A DNA stretch of 64,000 nt from Pseudomonas helmanticensis (GTDB lineage: Bacteria; Pseudomonadota; Gammaproteobacteria; Pseudomonadales; Pseudomonadaceae). The position numbers were made by a program, and so were the translations under genes. The DNA is taken from contig NZ_FXUY01000001.1 in the NCBI RefSeq assembly GCF_900182985.1, positions 3,224,001-3,288,000 on the forward strand, in the 5' to 3' direction. Shown piece by piece: positions 43,318-54,851 of this stretch (within the stretch, counting starts at the first letter, position 1; every line of letters starts with the position of its first letter). The notes beneath the pieces are model-generated. The model saw only the letters and a program-made list of their open reading frames with translations, had not been told where the DNA came from and did not search any database.

Positions 43318-45420
43318 TCGTCTCGAACAAAGGCCTCGCTGCTCGGCCTGAGCCTTGGCCTGCTGGTCGATCCAGCTTTCGCCGAAGAACCCGAACCCCT
43401 CGAACTCGACGCCATCAGCGTCATTTCCGACTACGAATCGCCGACCGGCCCGGTCAAGGGCTATCGCGCCACGCGTTCGTCCAGCGCGACCAAAACCGAC
43501 ACCGCGATCCGCGATATTCCGCAGGCGATCAGCGTGGTGCCGGCCAGCGTGCTCAAGGATCTGGGCAGCAGCAGCGTCGAGCGCGCACTGGATTTCGCTG
43601 GCGGCGTGTCGAAGCAAAACAACTTCGGCGGCCTGACGCTTTACGAATACAGCGTGCGCGGCTTCACCACGTCCGAGTTCTACAAGGACGGTTTCAGCGC
43701 TAATCGCGGCTACCCGAGCACACCGGATGCGGCCAATATCGAGCGCATCGAAGTGCTCAAAGGCCCGGCCGCCAGTCTGTATGGTCGAGGCGATCCTGGC
43801 GGCACGGTGAACATCGTCACCAAGAAGCCGCAAGCCGAAGCCTTCACCACCCTGCAAACCAGCGCCGGCAGTTGGGATCGTTATCGCAGCGCGCTGGACG
43901 TCAACACGCCGCTGGATGATCAGGGCAATGTGCTCTCGCGGATTAACCTGGCAATTGAGGACAACCACAGCTTTCGCGATCACGTCGACAGTCACCGCGT
44001 GTTCGTCGCACCTTCGATCAGCTGGCAGTTGAATCCGGATACCTCGCTGCTGGTGGAAAGCGAGATCGTCCGTCACAGCTCCACGTTCGATCGCGGCATC
44101 GTCGCGCCAAACAACAAGTGGAGCGGCGTTTCGCGCTCGACCTTCCTTGGCGAACCCAACGACGGCAACATCGACAACCACAACAATCTGCTTCAGGCCA
44201 TGTTGGAACATCACCTCAACGACAGCTGGAAGCTGCGCCTGGCCAGTCATTACAAGGAAGGCAAACTCTGGGGTTACGCCTCGGAAAACCGCCCGCTGAG
44301 CGCTGATGACCGCACCGACAACCGTCGCTATCGCGAACGCGATACCCGTTGGCACGACAGCATCACCCAGCTCGAGCTGCGCGGTCTGTTCGACCTCGGC
44401 CCATGGCAACACGAACTGCTGATCGGCAGCGAATACGAAAACTTCCGCAAAAACGAGCGTGTCACCAGCATCGCCGGCGGCCCTTACGCCATCGACATCT
44501 ACAAACAGATCTACGGTCAGGCGAAACCCAACGGCGCACGCTCGGGCACTGACACGTTCGAACACGTCGAAAGCCATGCGCTGAATCTGCAGGACCAAAT
44601 CATCTTCACCGACAAACTGCGCGGGATGATCGGTGCGCGCTTCGAGCATTTTGATCAACACATCGACGACCACAGTCGCAACGCAACGAGCAACCAGCGT
44701 CATGACGCCCTCACCCAACGTGCCGGCCTGCTCTATCAACTGACGCCAGAAACCGGGCTGTTTGCCAATGCCTCGACCTCGTTCAAACCGAACAATGGCC
44801 TCGACGCGTCCGGCAAATCCTTCGACCCGGAAGAAGGTGTCGGCTACGAAATCGGGATCAAGAGCGAACTGTTCGACGACCGCCTGAGCAGCACCCTCGC
44901 CTTCTTCCACATCGACAAGGAAAACGTCCTCGCCCTCGATCCGGCCACCGACACCAGCCGTGCGATGGGCAAGGCGCGTAGTCGCGGTTTCGATTGGCAG
45001 GTCACCGGGCAAGTCACCGATGCCGTACGCGTGATCGGCGCCTTTGCCTACATCGACGCCGAAGTCACCCAGGGTGACGCAGTGATTCCCACCGGCAGCC
45101 GCATCCTCGGCGTGGCCAAACGCAGCGGCAGTCTGCTTGGCGTGTATGAGTTTCAGGATGGGCGTTTGCGTGGCTCGGATGTCGGCGCGGCGTTCACGTA
45201 TGTCGGCGACCGCTCCGGTGAATCCGGTAGCGATTTTGAATTGCCGGCGTATCAAACCGTCGACCTGCTGGCTCACTACAAGGCCAGCGACAACGTCACC
45301 GTCGGCCTGAATCTGAACAACGTCTTCGACGAAAAATACTACGAGCGCTCCTACAGCAACTACTGGGTCAACTCAGGCGAGCCGCGCAATTTCACCGTCA
45401 GCCTGACTCTCAACCTGTAA
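43315..45420 (+). CDS. TonB-dependent outer-membrane receptor
   Basis: A 701-aa receptor starting MSSRTKASLLGLSLGLLVD with a signal peptide ending AFA. The plug domain spans roughly 45-155 (IPQAISVVPASVLKDLG, IERIEVLKGPAASLYGRGDPGGTVNIVTKKP written here in parts: VLKGPAASLYGRGDPGG). The barrel runs to the C-terminal FTVSLTLNL with a terminal hydrophobic residue. The sequence is of the siderophore-receptor type, but the partner DUF4198 gene suggests a metal complex. It lies in an insertion between algW and hisC. Control probably involves the palindrome at its start. Confidence 0.92.
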   Translation: MSSRTKASLLGLSLGLLVDPAFAEEPEPLELDAISVISDYESPTGPVKGYRATRSSSATKTDTAIRDIPQAISVVPASVLKDLGSSSVERALDFAGGVSKQNNFGGLTLYEYSVRGFTTSEFYKDGFSANRGYPSTPDAANIERIEVLKGPAASLYGRGDPGGTVNIVTKKPQAEAFTTLQTSAGSWDRYRSALDVNTPLDDQGNVLSRINLAIEDNHSFRDHVDSHRVFVAPSISWQLNPDTSLLVESEIVRHSSTFDRGIVAPNNKWSGVSRSTFLGEPNDGNIDNHNNLLQAMLEHHLNDSWKLRLASHYKEGKLWGYASENRPLSADDRTDNRRYRERDTRWHDSITQLELRGLFDLGPWQHELLIGSEYENFRKNERVTSIAGGPYAIDIYKQIYGQAKPNGARSGTDTFEHVESHALNLQDQIIFTDKLRGMIGARFEHFDQHIDDHSRNATSNQRHDALTQRAGLLYQLTPETGLFANASTSFKPNNGLDASGKSFDPEEGVGYEIGIKSELFDDRLSSTLAFFHIDKENVLALDPATDTSRAMGKARSRGFDWQVTGQVTDAVRVIGAFAYIDAEVTQGDAVIPTGSRILGVAKRSGSLLGVYEFQDGRLRGSDVGAAFTYVGDRSGESGSDFELPAYQTVDLLAHYKASDNVTVGLNLNNVFDEKYYERSYSNYWVNSGEPRNFTVSLTLNL

Positions 45421-45433
45421 AAGGAAGTCCCCC

Positions 45434-46153
45434 ATGCAATACGGCAAAACCCTTGTGCTCATCGCCGCGCTGTTCGCCGGCCAGGTCTCGGCCCATGGCC
45501 TTTGGACCGAACAACGCCGTGGCAATATCGAAGTGATCTACGGCCATGGCGCCGAAGACAACGCCTTCAAGGCACAGAAAATCAGCGGTGCCTGGGCCTA
45601 CGATGTGGGCGGCAAGATGATTCCGGTCAGCGTCGAGCGTCTGGCGGATCACGCGAGATTGAAACCGTTGGAAACGCCGGCGGTGCTGGCCGTGGCACTG
45701 AACAACGGCATGTGGTCGCAAACCGCCGACAAGAAGTGGATCAACGAAGGTCGCAGCAAAGTGCCGGGGGCTGTCGAGTCCACCCAGACGTTCAAGTACA
45801 GCTTGGCGATTTATCAGCCGGGGGCCAAGTTGCCGAAACTCGAGCAGATCAAATTGCTGATCCTGCCGGAGGTTGATCCGTTGACTGTGGGGCCTGGGAA
45901 ATCATTGCCGGTGCGGGTGTTGCTGGATGGCAAACCGGCGGCAGGGGTGAAGTTGATTGGCGACTATCGCAGTGCGCCGAACACCTTGAGCACCGAGACC
46001 GACAAGGACGGTCGTGCGCAGGTATTGGTGAGAAATGAAGGATTGAATGTGATTGCGGCGCAGGTTGAGGTTTCGGTGAAGGACAGTGTTGATGTGAATA
46101 GTCGTGGGCTGTTCAGCTCGCTGACATTCCTTGGCGAGCCGCATCACGAATAA
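45434..46153 (+). CDS. DUF4198 periplasmic protein
   Basis: A 239-aa protein with signal peptide MQYGKTLVLIAALFAGQVSA; cleavage after VSA leaves His as the first mature residue (HGLWTEQ). An N-terminal His can bind copper or other metals through its amino group. The family (nickel/cobalt uptake-related DUF4198) has Ig-like beta domains; here a second one spans about 145-235 (PLTVGPGKSLPVRVLLDGKP). The C-terminus is HHE. It starts 13 bases after the TonB receptor gene with AAAGGAAG upstream, so they form an operon likely for metal uptake. Confidence 0.87.
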   Translation: MQYGKTLVLIAALFAGQVSAHGLWTEQRRGNIEVIYGHGAEDNAFKAQKISGAWAYDVGGKMIPVSVERLADHARLKPLETPAVLAVALNNGMWSQTADKKWINEGRSKVPGAVESTQTFKYSLAIYQPGAKLPKLEQIKLLILPEVDPLTVGPGKSLPVRVLLDGKPAAGVKLIGDYRSAPNTLSTETDKDGRAQVLVRNEGLNVIAAQVEVSVKDSVDVNSRGLFSSLTFLGEPHHE

Positions 46154-46210
46154 GAGCATACCCTCATCGGAAACGCCGCCCGCCCAGCCCTCTCCCGGAG
46201 GGAGAGGGAG

Positions 46211-46603
46211 CCGACCGAGTTGTCTTGTGAGGTACATCGACCTGAAAGACCGGGTCGATTATGGATTCGGTAAAGCAGAATCAGGTCGGTGCAATTCAAC
46301 AGCATCCCCCAATCAGTCCCCTCTCCCTTTGGAAGTGGGAGCCGACCGAGTTGTCTTGTGAGGTACATCGACCTGAAAGACCGAGTCGATTATGGATTCG
46401 GTAAAGCAGAATCAGGTCGGTGCAATTCAACAGCATCCCCCAATCAGTCCCCTCTCCCTTTGGGAGTGGGAGCCGACCGAGTTGTCTTGTGAGGTACATC
46501 GACCTGAAAGACCGAGTCGATTATGGATTCGGTAAAGCAGCATCAGGTCAGTGCAATTCAACAGCATCCCCCAATCAGTCCCCTCTCCCTTTGGGAGAGG
46601 GTT
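46211..46603. repeat. Three tandem copies of a 131-bp repeat
   Basis: CCGACCGAGTTGTCTTGTGA recurs at 46211, 46342 and 46473, a period of 131 bases, with only scattered differences between units. Each unit ends with CCCTCTCCCTTTGG followed by a short G-rich run. The last unit runs into GGGTTAGGGTGAGGGG before the hisC stop. The region 46154-46623 holds no convincing gene; short reading frames there exist only because of the repetition. Confidence 0.93.
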
Positions 46604-46623
46604 AGGGTGAGGGGCTCTTGCCT

Positions 46624-47676
46624 TTAAAGCTCACCCAGGCCGTCGATCAACGCCTGATTCTGCTCCGGCGTGCCAATCGAAATCCGCAGGAACTGCGCAA
46701 TCCGCTGTTGCTTGAAGTGCCGCACAATCACGCCTTGCTCGCGCAACTTGGCCGCAAGTCCCGCCGCATCATGCTGCGGGTGCCGCGCAAAAATGAAATT
46801 CGCCGCCGACGGCAGCACTTCAAAACCCTTGGCCTGCAACTGCGCGATCACCCACTCACGGCTCTCGATCACCAATCGGCAGGTCTTGTCGAAATACTCG
46901 CGATCTTCGAACGCAGCAGCAGCACCGACAATCGCCAGACGATCCAGCGGATACGAGTTAAAGCTGTTCTTGATCCGCTCCAGCGCTTCGATAAGATCCG
47001 GATGCCCCACCGCCAGACCAACGCGCAAACCCGCCAACGAACGCGACTTGGACAGCGTCTGCGTCACCAGCAGGTTCGGATAACGATCGACCAGACTGAT
47101 CGCCGTATCGCCGCCGAAGTCGATGTACGCCTCATCAACAACCACAACTGAATCCGGGTTGGCCTTGAGGATTTGCTCGACTGCATCCAGCGCCAGCAGG
47201 CAACCGGTCGGTGCGTTCGGGTTAGGGAAGATGATCCCGCCATTCGGCTTGGCGTAGTCGGCCGGGTCGATCTGGAACTGCGCATCCAGCGGCACCGCGT
47301 TGAACTTGATGCCATACAAACCGCAATAAACCGGATAGAAGCTGTAGCTGATGTCCGGGAACAGCAGCGGCTGATCATGCTGCAGCAAACCGTGGAAAAT
47401 GTGCGCGAGCACTTCGTCCGAACCGTTGCCGAGGAACACCTGATTGCTCTGCACGCCGTAATACTGGGCGACGGCAGTTTTCAGCAGATCGCTGTTCGGA
47501 TCCGGGTACAGACGCAGGTTGTCATTCAACTCAACCTGCATCGCCGCCAGGGCTTTTGGCGATGGGCCGTAGGGGTTTTCATTGGTGTTGAGCTTGACCA
47601 GTTTGGTCAGCTTCGGCTGTTCGCCCGGCACGTACGGCACCAGATCCTTGACGAACGGGCTCCAGAATTTACTCAT
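46624..47676 (-). CDS. hisC: Histidinol-phosphate aminotransferase
   Basis: A 350-aa fold-type I PLP aminotransferase. Blocks: [66 protein letters not shown] and the PLP lysine in [19 protein letters not shown]. It converts imidazole-acetol phosphate to histidinol phosphate. It starts 3 bases after the hisD stop, in the hisG-hisD-hisC order. Confidence 0.96.
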   Translation of the reverse strand: MSKFWSPFVKDLVPYVPGEQPKLTKLVKLNTNENPYGPSPKALAAMQVELNDNLRLYPDPNSDLLKTAVAQYYGVQSNQVFLGNGSDEVLAHIFHGLLQHDQPLLFPDISYSFYPVYCGLYGIKFNAVPLDAQFQIDPADYAKPNGGIIFPNPNAPTGCLLALDAVEQILKANPDSVVVVDEAYIDFGGDTAISLVDRYPNLLVTQTLSKSRSLAGLRVGLAVGHPDLIEALERIKNSFNSYPLDRLAIVGAAAAFEDREYFDKTCRLVIESREWVIAQLQAKGFEVLPSAANFIFARHPQHDAAGLAAKLREQGVIVRHFKQQRIAQFLRISIGTPEQNQALIDGLGEL

Positions 47677-47679
47677 CGC

Positions 47680-49017
47680 TCAGTTCCCCTGCCCTTTTAG
47701 AAAGTCTGCGTCTTTGATGCGGTATTCGGCGCTGCGCGCGTGCGCACTCAGCGATTCGCCACGTGCCAGTACCGATGCCGTTTTACCCAACTCGGAAGCA
47801 CCGGCCTCGGAGCAGAAGATGATCGACGAACGCTTCTGGAAGTCGTACACGCCCAGCGGCGAGGAGAATCGCGCGGTGCCGGAAGTCGGCAACACGTGGT
47901 TCGGGCCTGCGCAGTAGTCGCCCAGCGCTTCTGAGGTGTGACGGCCCATGAAGATTGCGCCGGCGTGGCGGATCTGCGGCAGCCAGGCTTGCGGGTCAGC
48001 GACCGACAGCTCCAAGTGTTCCGGGGCGATGCGGTTGGCGACGTCGATGGCTTGCGCCATGTCCTTCACGTGAATCAGCGCACCACGACCATTGATCGAG
48101 GTTTCGATGATGGTCGCGCGGTCCATGGTCGGCAGCAGTTTGTCGATGCTCGCCGCGACCTTGTCGAGGAACTCGGCGTCCGGGCTGACCAGAATCGCCT
48201 GCGCGTCTTCGTCGTGCTCGGCTTGCGAGAACAGGTCCATGGCGATCCAGTCCGGATCGGTCTGGCCGTCGCACACCACGAGAATTTCCGAAGGGCCGGC
48301 GATCATGTCGATGCCGACCTGACCGAAGACGTGACGCTTGGCCGTGGCGACATAAATGTTGCCCGGACCCACCACCTTATCGACTTTCGGCACGCTTTCG
48401 GTGCCATAAGCCAGCGCTGCGACGGCTTGCGCGCCACCGATGGTGAACACCCGGTCAACGCCGGCGATGCACGCAGCCGCCAACACCAGTTCGTTGATTT
48501 CACCGCGCGGGGTCGGCACGACCATGACCACTTCGGTTACGCCGGCGACCTTGGCCGGAATCGCGTTCATCAACACCGACGACGGGTACGACGCCTTGCC
48601 GCCCGGCACGTACAGACCGGCGCGATCCAGCGGCGTGACCTTCTGGCCGAGCACAGTGCCGTCGGCTTCGGTGTAGCTCCACGAATCCTGTTTCTGTTTC
48701 TCGTGGTAGCTGCGCACGCGGGCCGCAGCTTTTTCCAGGGCTTCGCGCTGTGCCACGGTAATCCGCGTCAGCGCCAGTTCCAGGCGCTCGCGCGGCAGGA
48801 TCAGGTCAGCCATCGAAGCGACTTCGAGGCCGTCGAACTTCTCGGTGAACTCGACCAGCGCTGCGTCACCGCGTTCGCGCACAGCCTTGATGATGTCCAG
48901 CACCCGCTGATTGACCGAGTCGTCAGACACACTTTCCCAGCTCAGCAGATGATCCAGATGATGCGCGAAATCCGGGTCAGCAGCGTTGAGTCGGCGAATT
49001 GCAGTCGTTGCGGTCAT
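47680..49017 (-). CDS. hisD: Histidinol dehydrogenase
   Basis: A 445-aa zinc enzyme performing the last two steps of histidine synthesis. Recognisable blocks: [72 protein letters not shown] and the metal-binding [13 protein letters not shown]. Length is normal. It lies between hisG and hisC on the same strand. Confidence 0.97.
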   Translation of the reverse strand: MTATTAIRRLNAADPDFAHHLDHLLSWESVSDDSVNQRVLDIIKAVRERGDAALVEFTEKFDGLEVASMADLILPRERLELALTRITVAQREALEKAAARVRSYHEKQKQDSWSYTEADGTVLGQKVTPLDRAGLYVPGGKASYPSSVLMNAIPAKVAGVTEVVMVVPTPRGEINELVLAAACIAGVDRVFTIGGAQAVAALAYGTESVPKVDKVVGPGNIYVATAKRHVFGQVGIDMIAGPSEILVVCDGQTDPDWIAMDLFSQAEHDEDAQAILVSPDAEFLDKVAASIDKLLPTMDRATIIETSINGRGALIHVKDMAQAIDVANRIAPEHLELSVADPQAWLPQIRHAGAIFMGRHTSEALGDYCAGPNHVLPTSGTARFSSPLGVYDFQKRSSIIFCSEAGASELGKTASVLARGESLSAHARSAEYRIKDADFLKGQGN

Positions 49018-49141
49018 AGCGAGAGCCTCATAGGAATGGCAAAAACTCAGGCGCCCGAAACTATCATTCGATCCGCTTAGGCACCTGAGAATTCTGGCTA
49101 TGAGGCGGATAGACGGCGCGACCTGGGGTCGCGCAGGTAAA

Positions 49142-49777
49142 TCAGCCGCGGTGTCGCGATTCCACTGCGTTGCGCAGGGTGTCGATCAACGCCTGGATTC
49201 GGGCGTGTTGCATTTTCATCGAAGCCTTGTTGACCACCAGGCGCGAGCTGATCGTGGCGATCAGTTCCTGAGGCTCCAGGCCGTTGGCGCGCAGGGTGTT
49301 GCCGGTGTCGACCACGTCGATGATCTTGTCGGCGAGACCGATCAGCGGTGCCAGTTCCATCGAGCCGTAGAGCTTGATGATGTCGACCTGACGGCCCTGC
49401 TCGGCGTAGTAACGCTTGGCGACGTTGACGAATTTGGTCGCCACACGCAGACGGCCCTTGGGCTCTGGCGCGCCGATCTTGCCGGCGGTCATCAGTTTGC
49501 ACTGGGCAATCTGCAGGTCCAGTGGCTCGTAGAGGCCCTGACCGGTGTATTCCATCAACACGTCTTTACCGGCAACGCCCAAATCGGCCGCGCCATGCTC
49601 GACATAGGTCGGCACATCGGTGGCGCGCACGATCAGCAGACGAACGTCGTCCTGCGTCGTGGGGATGATCAGCTTGCGGCTCTTGTCCGGATTCTCGGTC
49701 GGCACGATGCCCGCTTCGGCGAGAAGCGGCAGGGTGTCGTCAAGGATGCGGCCCTTGGACAGTGCGATGGTCAACAT
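49142..49777 (-). CDS. hisG: ATP phosphoribosyltransferase (short form)
   Basis: A 211-aa catalytic subunit starting [20 protein letters not shown], with the PRPP-binding block [18 protein letters not shown] upstream of [20 protein letters not shown]. Short HisG lacks the regulatory C-terminal domain and works with HisZ, which is not in this window. It catalyses the first step of histidine synthesis. It lies 124 bases after murA, 124 bases before hisD. Confidence 0.96.
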   Translation of the reverse strand: MLTIALSKGRILDDTLPLLAEAGIVPTENPDKSRKLIIPTTQDDVRLLIVRATDVPTYVEHGAADLGVAGKDVLMEYTGQGLYEPLDLQIAQCKLMTAGKIGAPEPKGRLRVATKFVNVAKRYYAEQGRQVDIIKLYGSMELAPLIGLADKIIDVVDTGNTLRANGLEPQELIATISSRLVVNKASMKMQHARIQALIDTLRNAVESRHRG

Positions 49778-49901
49778 GGGAAACGTCAGTCCTTATCAAG
49801 GTACTTATGTCCGGTCGCAATCGGCGCCGGACACACATCGAGCCGGAAACCGGCTCGACTCTTAAACTCAGTGGACACGTCCCTGTGTCCCAATCCAGCA
49901 A

Positions 49902-51429
<1,528 letters not shown>

Positions 51430-51474
51430 GCTCAACCTCAATCGGCGCCCTGTGCGCACGGGTCGGACATCATA

Positions 51475-51533
51475 CAAAAAAGCCCCGCGCCTGCGAACCC
51501 CGCATGGCAGGACTCTGACGGGGGGCTTCTTTA
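51475..51533. terminator. Possible terminator between mlaB and ibaG
   Basis: AAAAAAGCCCC on the left pairs with GGGGGGCTTCTTT on the right, with a smaller inner stem (CCTGCG/GGCAGG region). Large loop; strength is uncertain. Confidence 0.45.
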
Positions 51534-51544
51534 CAGATGCGGGT

Positions 51545-51850
51545 TCAGGGGTGCGCCAACAGCTCGGTCAGCTCACTGACCTGGGCGATTTCGCGCATGT
51601 CTTCGGGCATCGCGCGGATGCTCACAGCCTTGCCGGCCGCGTGGGCATCGCGCATGAAGCACAGCAGCAACGACAAACCGACGCTGCTGGATTTCTTCAC
51701 CGCCGAACAATCGATCACCAGCGACGCCGCTTTGCTGGACTTGATCAGTGCCTGACCTTCCTTGCGCAGGTCAGGCCCGGTGCGGTAATCCAGCACTCCG
51801 CTGAGCAATAGCTCGTCGACATCACTCATACGAACTGCGGCCTCATTCAT
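51545..51850 (-). CDS. mlaB: STAS domain protein MlaB
   Basis: A 101-aa STAS protein of the Mla lipid-transport ABC complex, with SLVIDCSAVKKSSSVGLSLL as the phosphate-helix segment, and VDELLLSGVLDYRTGPDLR at the start. It binds MlaF and supports complex assembly and activity. It overlaps mlaC by 4 bases. Confidence 0.92.
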   Translation of the reverse strand: MNEAAVRMSDVDELLLSGVLDYRTGPDLRKEGQALIKSSKAASLVIDCSAVKKSSSVGLSLLLCFMRDAHAAGKAVSIRAMPEDMREIAQVSELTELLAHP

Positions 51851-52491
51851 TGCGCTTGGTTCTTTTCGGTGGACTCTTTGGCTTTGGCCACTTCACCTGC
51901 CCAATTGTTGATGGTCTTGTCCAGGTCATTGCCATTGCGCTGCATCGCGTCAGCGAACTGATCACGGAACAGCTTGCCGATGTTGATGCCGTTGATGATC
52001 ACATTGCGCAGTTTCCACTCGCCGTCGATCTTCTCCAGCGTGTACTGCACAGGATAGATCGCACCGCTGGAGCCTTTGACGGTCATGCCGACGCTGGTGC
52101 GATCGCCCGACTCATCCTTGGCAGGATCGACGGTAATGCCCTGGTTGTTGTACTCGAGCAAGGCGTTACCGTAGAACTGGAACAGGCCGCGTTTGAAGTT
52201 TTCCTGGAAGGTCTGCATCTGCGCAGGCGTGGCCTTGCGCGAATACTTGACCGTCATGATGCTCTTGGAAATGCCTTCGGCATCCACTACTGGCCCGACG
52301 ATGCTGTTGAGCGCCGCGTAGAAATCAGTTGGATCCTGCTTGTACTTCTCTTTATTGGCGGACAGATTGGCAAGCATCCGGTTCGTGGTGTCCTGAACCA
52401 GATCATGCGCCGATTGTGCCGCCACAGCGTTACCCATCAGTGGCAATGCCGCGAGCAACACCAACAGGCCACGTCGCAAGGTAGAGATCAT
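51847..52491 (-). CDS. mlaC: Periplasmic phospholipid-binding protein MlaC
   Basis: A 214-aa Ttg2D-like protein with a signal peptide (RRGLLVLLAALPLMGNAVAA). It carries the MlaC/Ttg2 pattern FYAALNSIVGPVVDAEGISK, RKATPAQMQTFQENFKRGL and INGINIGKLFRDQFADAM. It ferries phospholipid between the outer-membrane MlaA complex and the inner-membrane MlaFEDB complex. Confidence 0.95.
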   Translation of the reverse strand: MISTLRRGLLVLLAALPLMGNAVAAQSAHDLVQDTTNRMLANLSANKEKYKQDPTDFYAALNSIVGPVVDAEGISKSIMTVKYSRKATPAQMQTFQENFKRGLFQFYGNALLEYNNQGITVDPAKDESGDRTSVGMTVKGSSGAIYPVQYTLEKIDGEWKLRNVIINGINIGKLFRDQFADAMQRNGNDLDKTINNWAGEVAKAKESTEKNQAQ

Positions 52492-52502
52492 TCAAAAGCT
52501 CC

Positions 52503-52970
52503 TCATTTGGCGTCTTTGCTAACGGTATTGAGCAGGAATTTACCGATCAGGTCTTCCAGTACCAGAGACGACTGCGTGTCATGGATGGTTCCGCCATCCT
52601 TCAGCGGCTTGTCTTCCCCGCCGACACTGATACCGATGTACTTCTCGCCCAGCAGACCAGCGGTCAGGATAGACGCTGTGGAGTCAGTCGGCAGATTGTC
52701 GACCTTTTTATCCACTTGCAGGGTCACCCGACCGGTGAAGCTGTCGCGGTCCAGATCGATTGCCGTGACCTTGCCGATGGTCACACCGGCCATGGTCACT
52801 TTGGATCTGACCGTCAAACCGGCGATATTGTCGAAGTACGCATACAGCTTATAGGAGTCGGTGGTCGACGTCGGAGACAGGCCACTGACCCGCAAAGCAA
52901 GCAGCAGCAAAGCCAGGATCCCTGCCAGCAGGAACAGGCCGACACCGATTTCCAGGGTGCGGTTTTGCAT
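52503..52970 (-). CDS. mlaD: MCE-domain lipid-transport protein MlaD
   Basis: A 155-aa inner-membrane-anchored MCE protein: N-terminal anchor (EIGVGLFLLAGILALLLLAL), then one MCE domain (SYKLYAYFDNIAGLTVRSKV, MAGVTIGKVTAIDLD) with YIGISVGGEDKPL. MlaD hexamers form the periplasmic channel collar. It shares one base with mlaE, and mlaC follows at 11 bases. Confidence 0.95.
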   Translation of the reverse strand: MQNRTLEIGVGLFLLAGILALLLLALRVSGLSPTSTTDSYKLYAYFDNIAGLTVRSKVTMAGVTIGKVTAIDLDRDSFTGRVTLQVDKKVDNLPTDSTASILTAGLLGEKYIGISVGGEDKPLKDGGTIHDTQSSLVLEDLIGKFLLNTVSKDAK

Positions 52971-53767
52971 CAGAAATCTCCAAACATCAAAGCGGTCAGA
53001 ATAAAGTCCAGGCCGAGCACTGCCAGCGAGGCAAATACCACGGTCTTGGTAGTGGCACGACTGATCCCCTCGGAAGTGGGCTCACAGTCATAGCCTTGGA
53101 ATACGGCGATCCAGGTCACGACAAAGGCGAAAACGATACTTTTGATGACGCCGTTAAGCACGTCACTGGTGAAGTTCACGCTGTTCTGCATGTTCGCCCA
53201 GTAGGAACCTTCATACACGCCCAGCCAGTCGACAGCTACCCACGAACCGCCCCAGATGCCTACCACGCTGAAAATCATCGCCAGCACCGGCAGGGAAATG
53301 AAGCCTGCCCACAGCCGCGGAGCAATAATGTACTTGAGCGGGTCGACACCGATCATTTCCAGGCTGGAAAGCTGTTCGGTGGATTTCATGTTGCCGATTT
53401 CTGCGGTCAATGCCGAGCCGGCACGTCCGGCGAACAACAGCGCCGTCACTACCGGGCCGAGTTCACGCAGCAGGGTCAAGGCCACCATCTGACCCACTGC
53501 CTGCTCCGAACCGTAGCTGGAGAGAATACTGAAACCCTGCAGCGCCAGAACCATGCCGATGAAAATGCCGGAAACGACGATGATCACCAGCGACATTACG
53601 CCGACCGAATGCAGCTGCTTGACCAGCAGACCGAAGCCGCCGCTGATTCCACCACGGCCGAGCAAGGCATGGAACAGGAACAGTGTCGCGCGGCCGAACA
53701 CCGCGACGGCGTCGATCGCCGACTCGCCGAACCGGCGTACGCGTTCTATTAATGAAAATCTGCGCAT
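52970..53767 (-). CDS. mlaE: ABC transporter permease MlaE
   Basis: A 265-aa MlaE-type permease with about five to six hydrophobic segments; family blocks [39 protein letters not shown] and [20 protein letters not shown], then [19 protein letters not shown]. It works with MlaF in phospholipid movement across the inner membrane, keeping the outer leaflet asymmetric. It overlaps the flanking genes by one base on each side. Confidence 0.96.
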   Translation of the reverse strand: MRRFSLIERVRRFGESAIDAVAVFGRATLFLFHALLGRGGISGGFGLLVKQLHSVGVMSLVIIVVSGIFIGMVLALQGFSILSSYGSEQAVGQMVALTLLRELGPVVTALLFAGRAGSALTAEIGNMKSTEQLSSLEMIGVDPLKYIIAPRLWAGFISLPVLAMIFSVVGIWGGSWVAVDWLGVYEGSYWANMQNSVNFTSDVLNGVIKSIVFAFVVTWIAVFQGYDCEPTSEGISRATTKTVVFASLAVLGLDFILTALMFGDF

Positions 53768-54576
53768 CAGCGCTTCCCCAGAAGATCTGCGCGGTAATCC
53801 GTCGCTGGAAAATGGTACGGCACCGGGCCATCGGGATCGCCGGTCATGAACTGACGGATACGCGGCTCGTCCGAATTCATCAATTCGTCCGGCGTGCCCT
53901 GCCCCAGCACCTGGCCATCGCCCACTACATAGATGTAGTCGGCAATGCTCGCGGTTTCGGCCAGATCGTGGGAAACCACGATACTGGTGATCCCCAGTGC
54001 ATCGTTGAGCAGACGGATCAGGCGTACCAGCACGCCCATGGCGATCGGGTCCTGGCCGACGAACGGCTCGTCGTACATGAGGATCTGCGGGTCGAGCGCA
54101 ATCGCCCGGGCCAGCGCAACGCGACGTTTCATGCCACCGGACAGCTCATCGGGCATCAACTCGATGGCACCGCGCAGACCGACCGCCTGCAATTTGAGCA
54201 GGACGATGTCGCGGATCATTTCTTCCGGCAACTCGGTATGAACGCGCAGGGGAAAAGCGACGTTCTCGAAAACATCGAGGTCGGTGAACAGTGCGCCGCT
54301 CTGGAACAGCACGCCCATGTGCTTGCGCGCATCGAACAGATCGCTGCGCGACAACTTCGGCAGGTTCTGTCCGTTGACCCAGACTTCGCCGCTGGTTGGG
54401 CGCAATTGTGCGCCCATCAACCGCAGCAGCGTGGTCTTGCCACACCCGGAAGGCCCCATGATGCCGGTGACCTTGCCGCGCGGGATGCGGATATCGACGT
54501 TATTGAAAATGCTGCGCGCACCGCGCTTGAAGGAGACTCCCTTCAGCTCGACCGCGTAGGCGTTATCGGCACTCAT
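53767..54576 (-). CDS. mlaF: ABC transporter ATPase MlaF
   Basis: A 269-aa ABC ATPase. Walker [16 protein letters not shown], signature [20 protein letters not shown], Walker [16 protein letters not shown], and the switch His in [18 protein letters not shown]. It drives lipid transport by MlaE/MlaD. First gene of mlaFEDCB and divergent from kdsD over a 275-base gap. Confidence 0.97.
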   Translation of the reverse strand: MSADNAYAVELKGVSFKRGARSIFNNVDIRIPRGKVTGIMGPSGCGKTTLLRLMGAQLRPTSGEVWVNGQNLPKLSRSDLFDARKHMGVLFQSGALFTDLDVFENVAFPLRVHTELPEEMIRDIVLLKLQAVGLRGAIELMPDELSGGMKRRVALARAIALDPQILMYDEPFVGQDPIAMGVLVRLIRLLNDALGITSIVVSHDLAETASIADYIYVVGDGQVLGQGTPDELMNSDEPRIRQFMTGDPDGPVPYHFPATDYRADLLGKR

Positions 54577-54811
54577 CTAAACTCCTTGCGATGCAGCCTC
54601 TCACTCGGACGCCTGGCTTTCCTGGGAAAGCACATACCCTCCGGGCAGGCCGAACTGGCGGCGAACTATATCACTGCAAAGGCCAAGCGCCCAAGGTCTG
54701 TGCCGGCCTGTGTTCGGCAATCTGACAGGGTTGGAGTGGCTTTTTCGGGGTTTTGGTAACGAGGAATGACAAAGCACGACGAACTTGCGTGAGGCTTTTC
54801 AACTTAACCGC

Positions 54812-54817
54812 TATAAT
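54812..54817 (+). promoter_or_regulatory. -10 element upstream of kdsD
   Basis: TATAAT lies 35 bases before the kdsD ATG. The best -35-like hexamer, TTGCGT (54785-54790), is at 21-base spacing, longer than ideal. Confidence 0.5.
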
Positions 54818-54851
54818 CGCCGCCTTTTCATCGGGCTATACGATTTCTGAC

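Noticed and set aside
43111..45276. 721-codon open frame on the minus strand
   Set aside because: Opposite the TonB receptor, which has a signal peptide, plug and barrel end. The composition is a shadow.
46211..46603. CRISPR array
   Set aside because: The repeat units are 131 bases, contiguous, with no unique spacers and no cas genes.
46131..46605. Several short near-identical frames on both strands
   Set aside because: They are created by the three 131-bp tandem repeats; no ribosome site or homology.
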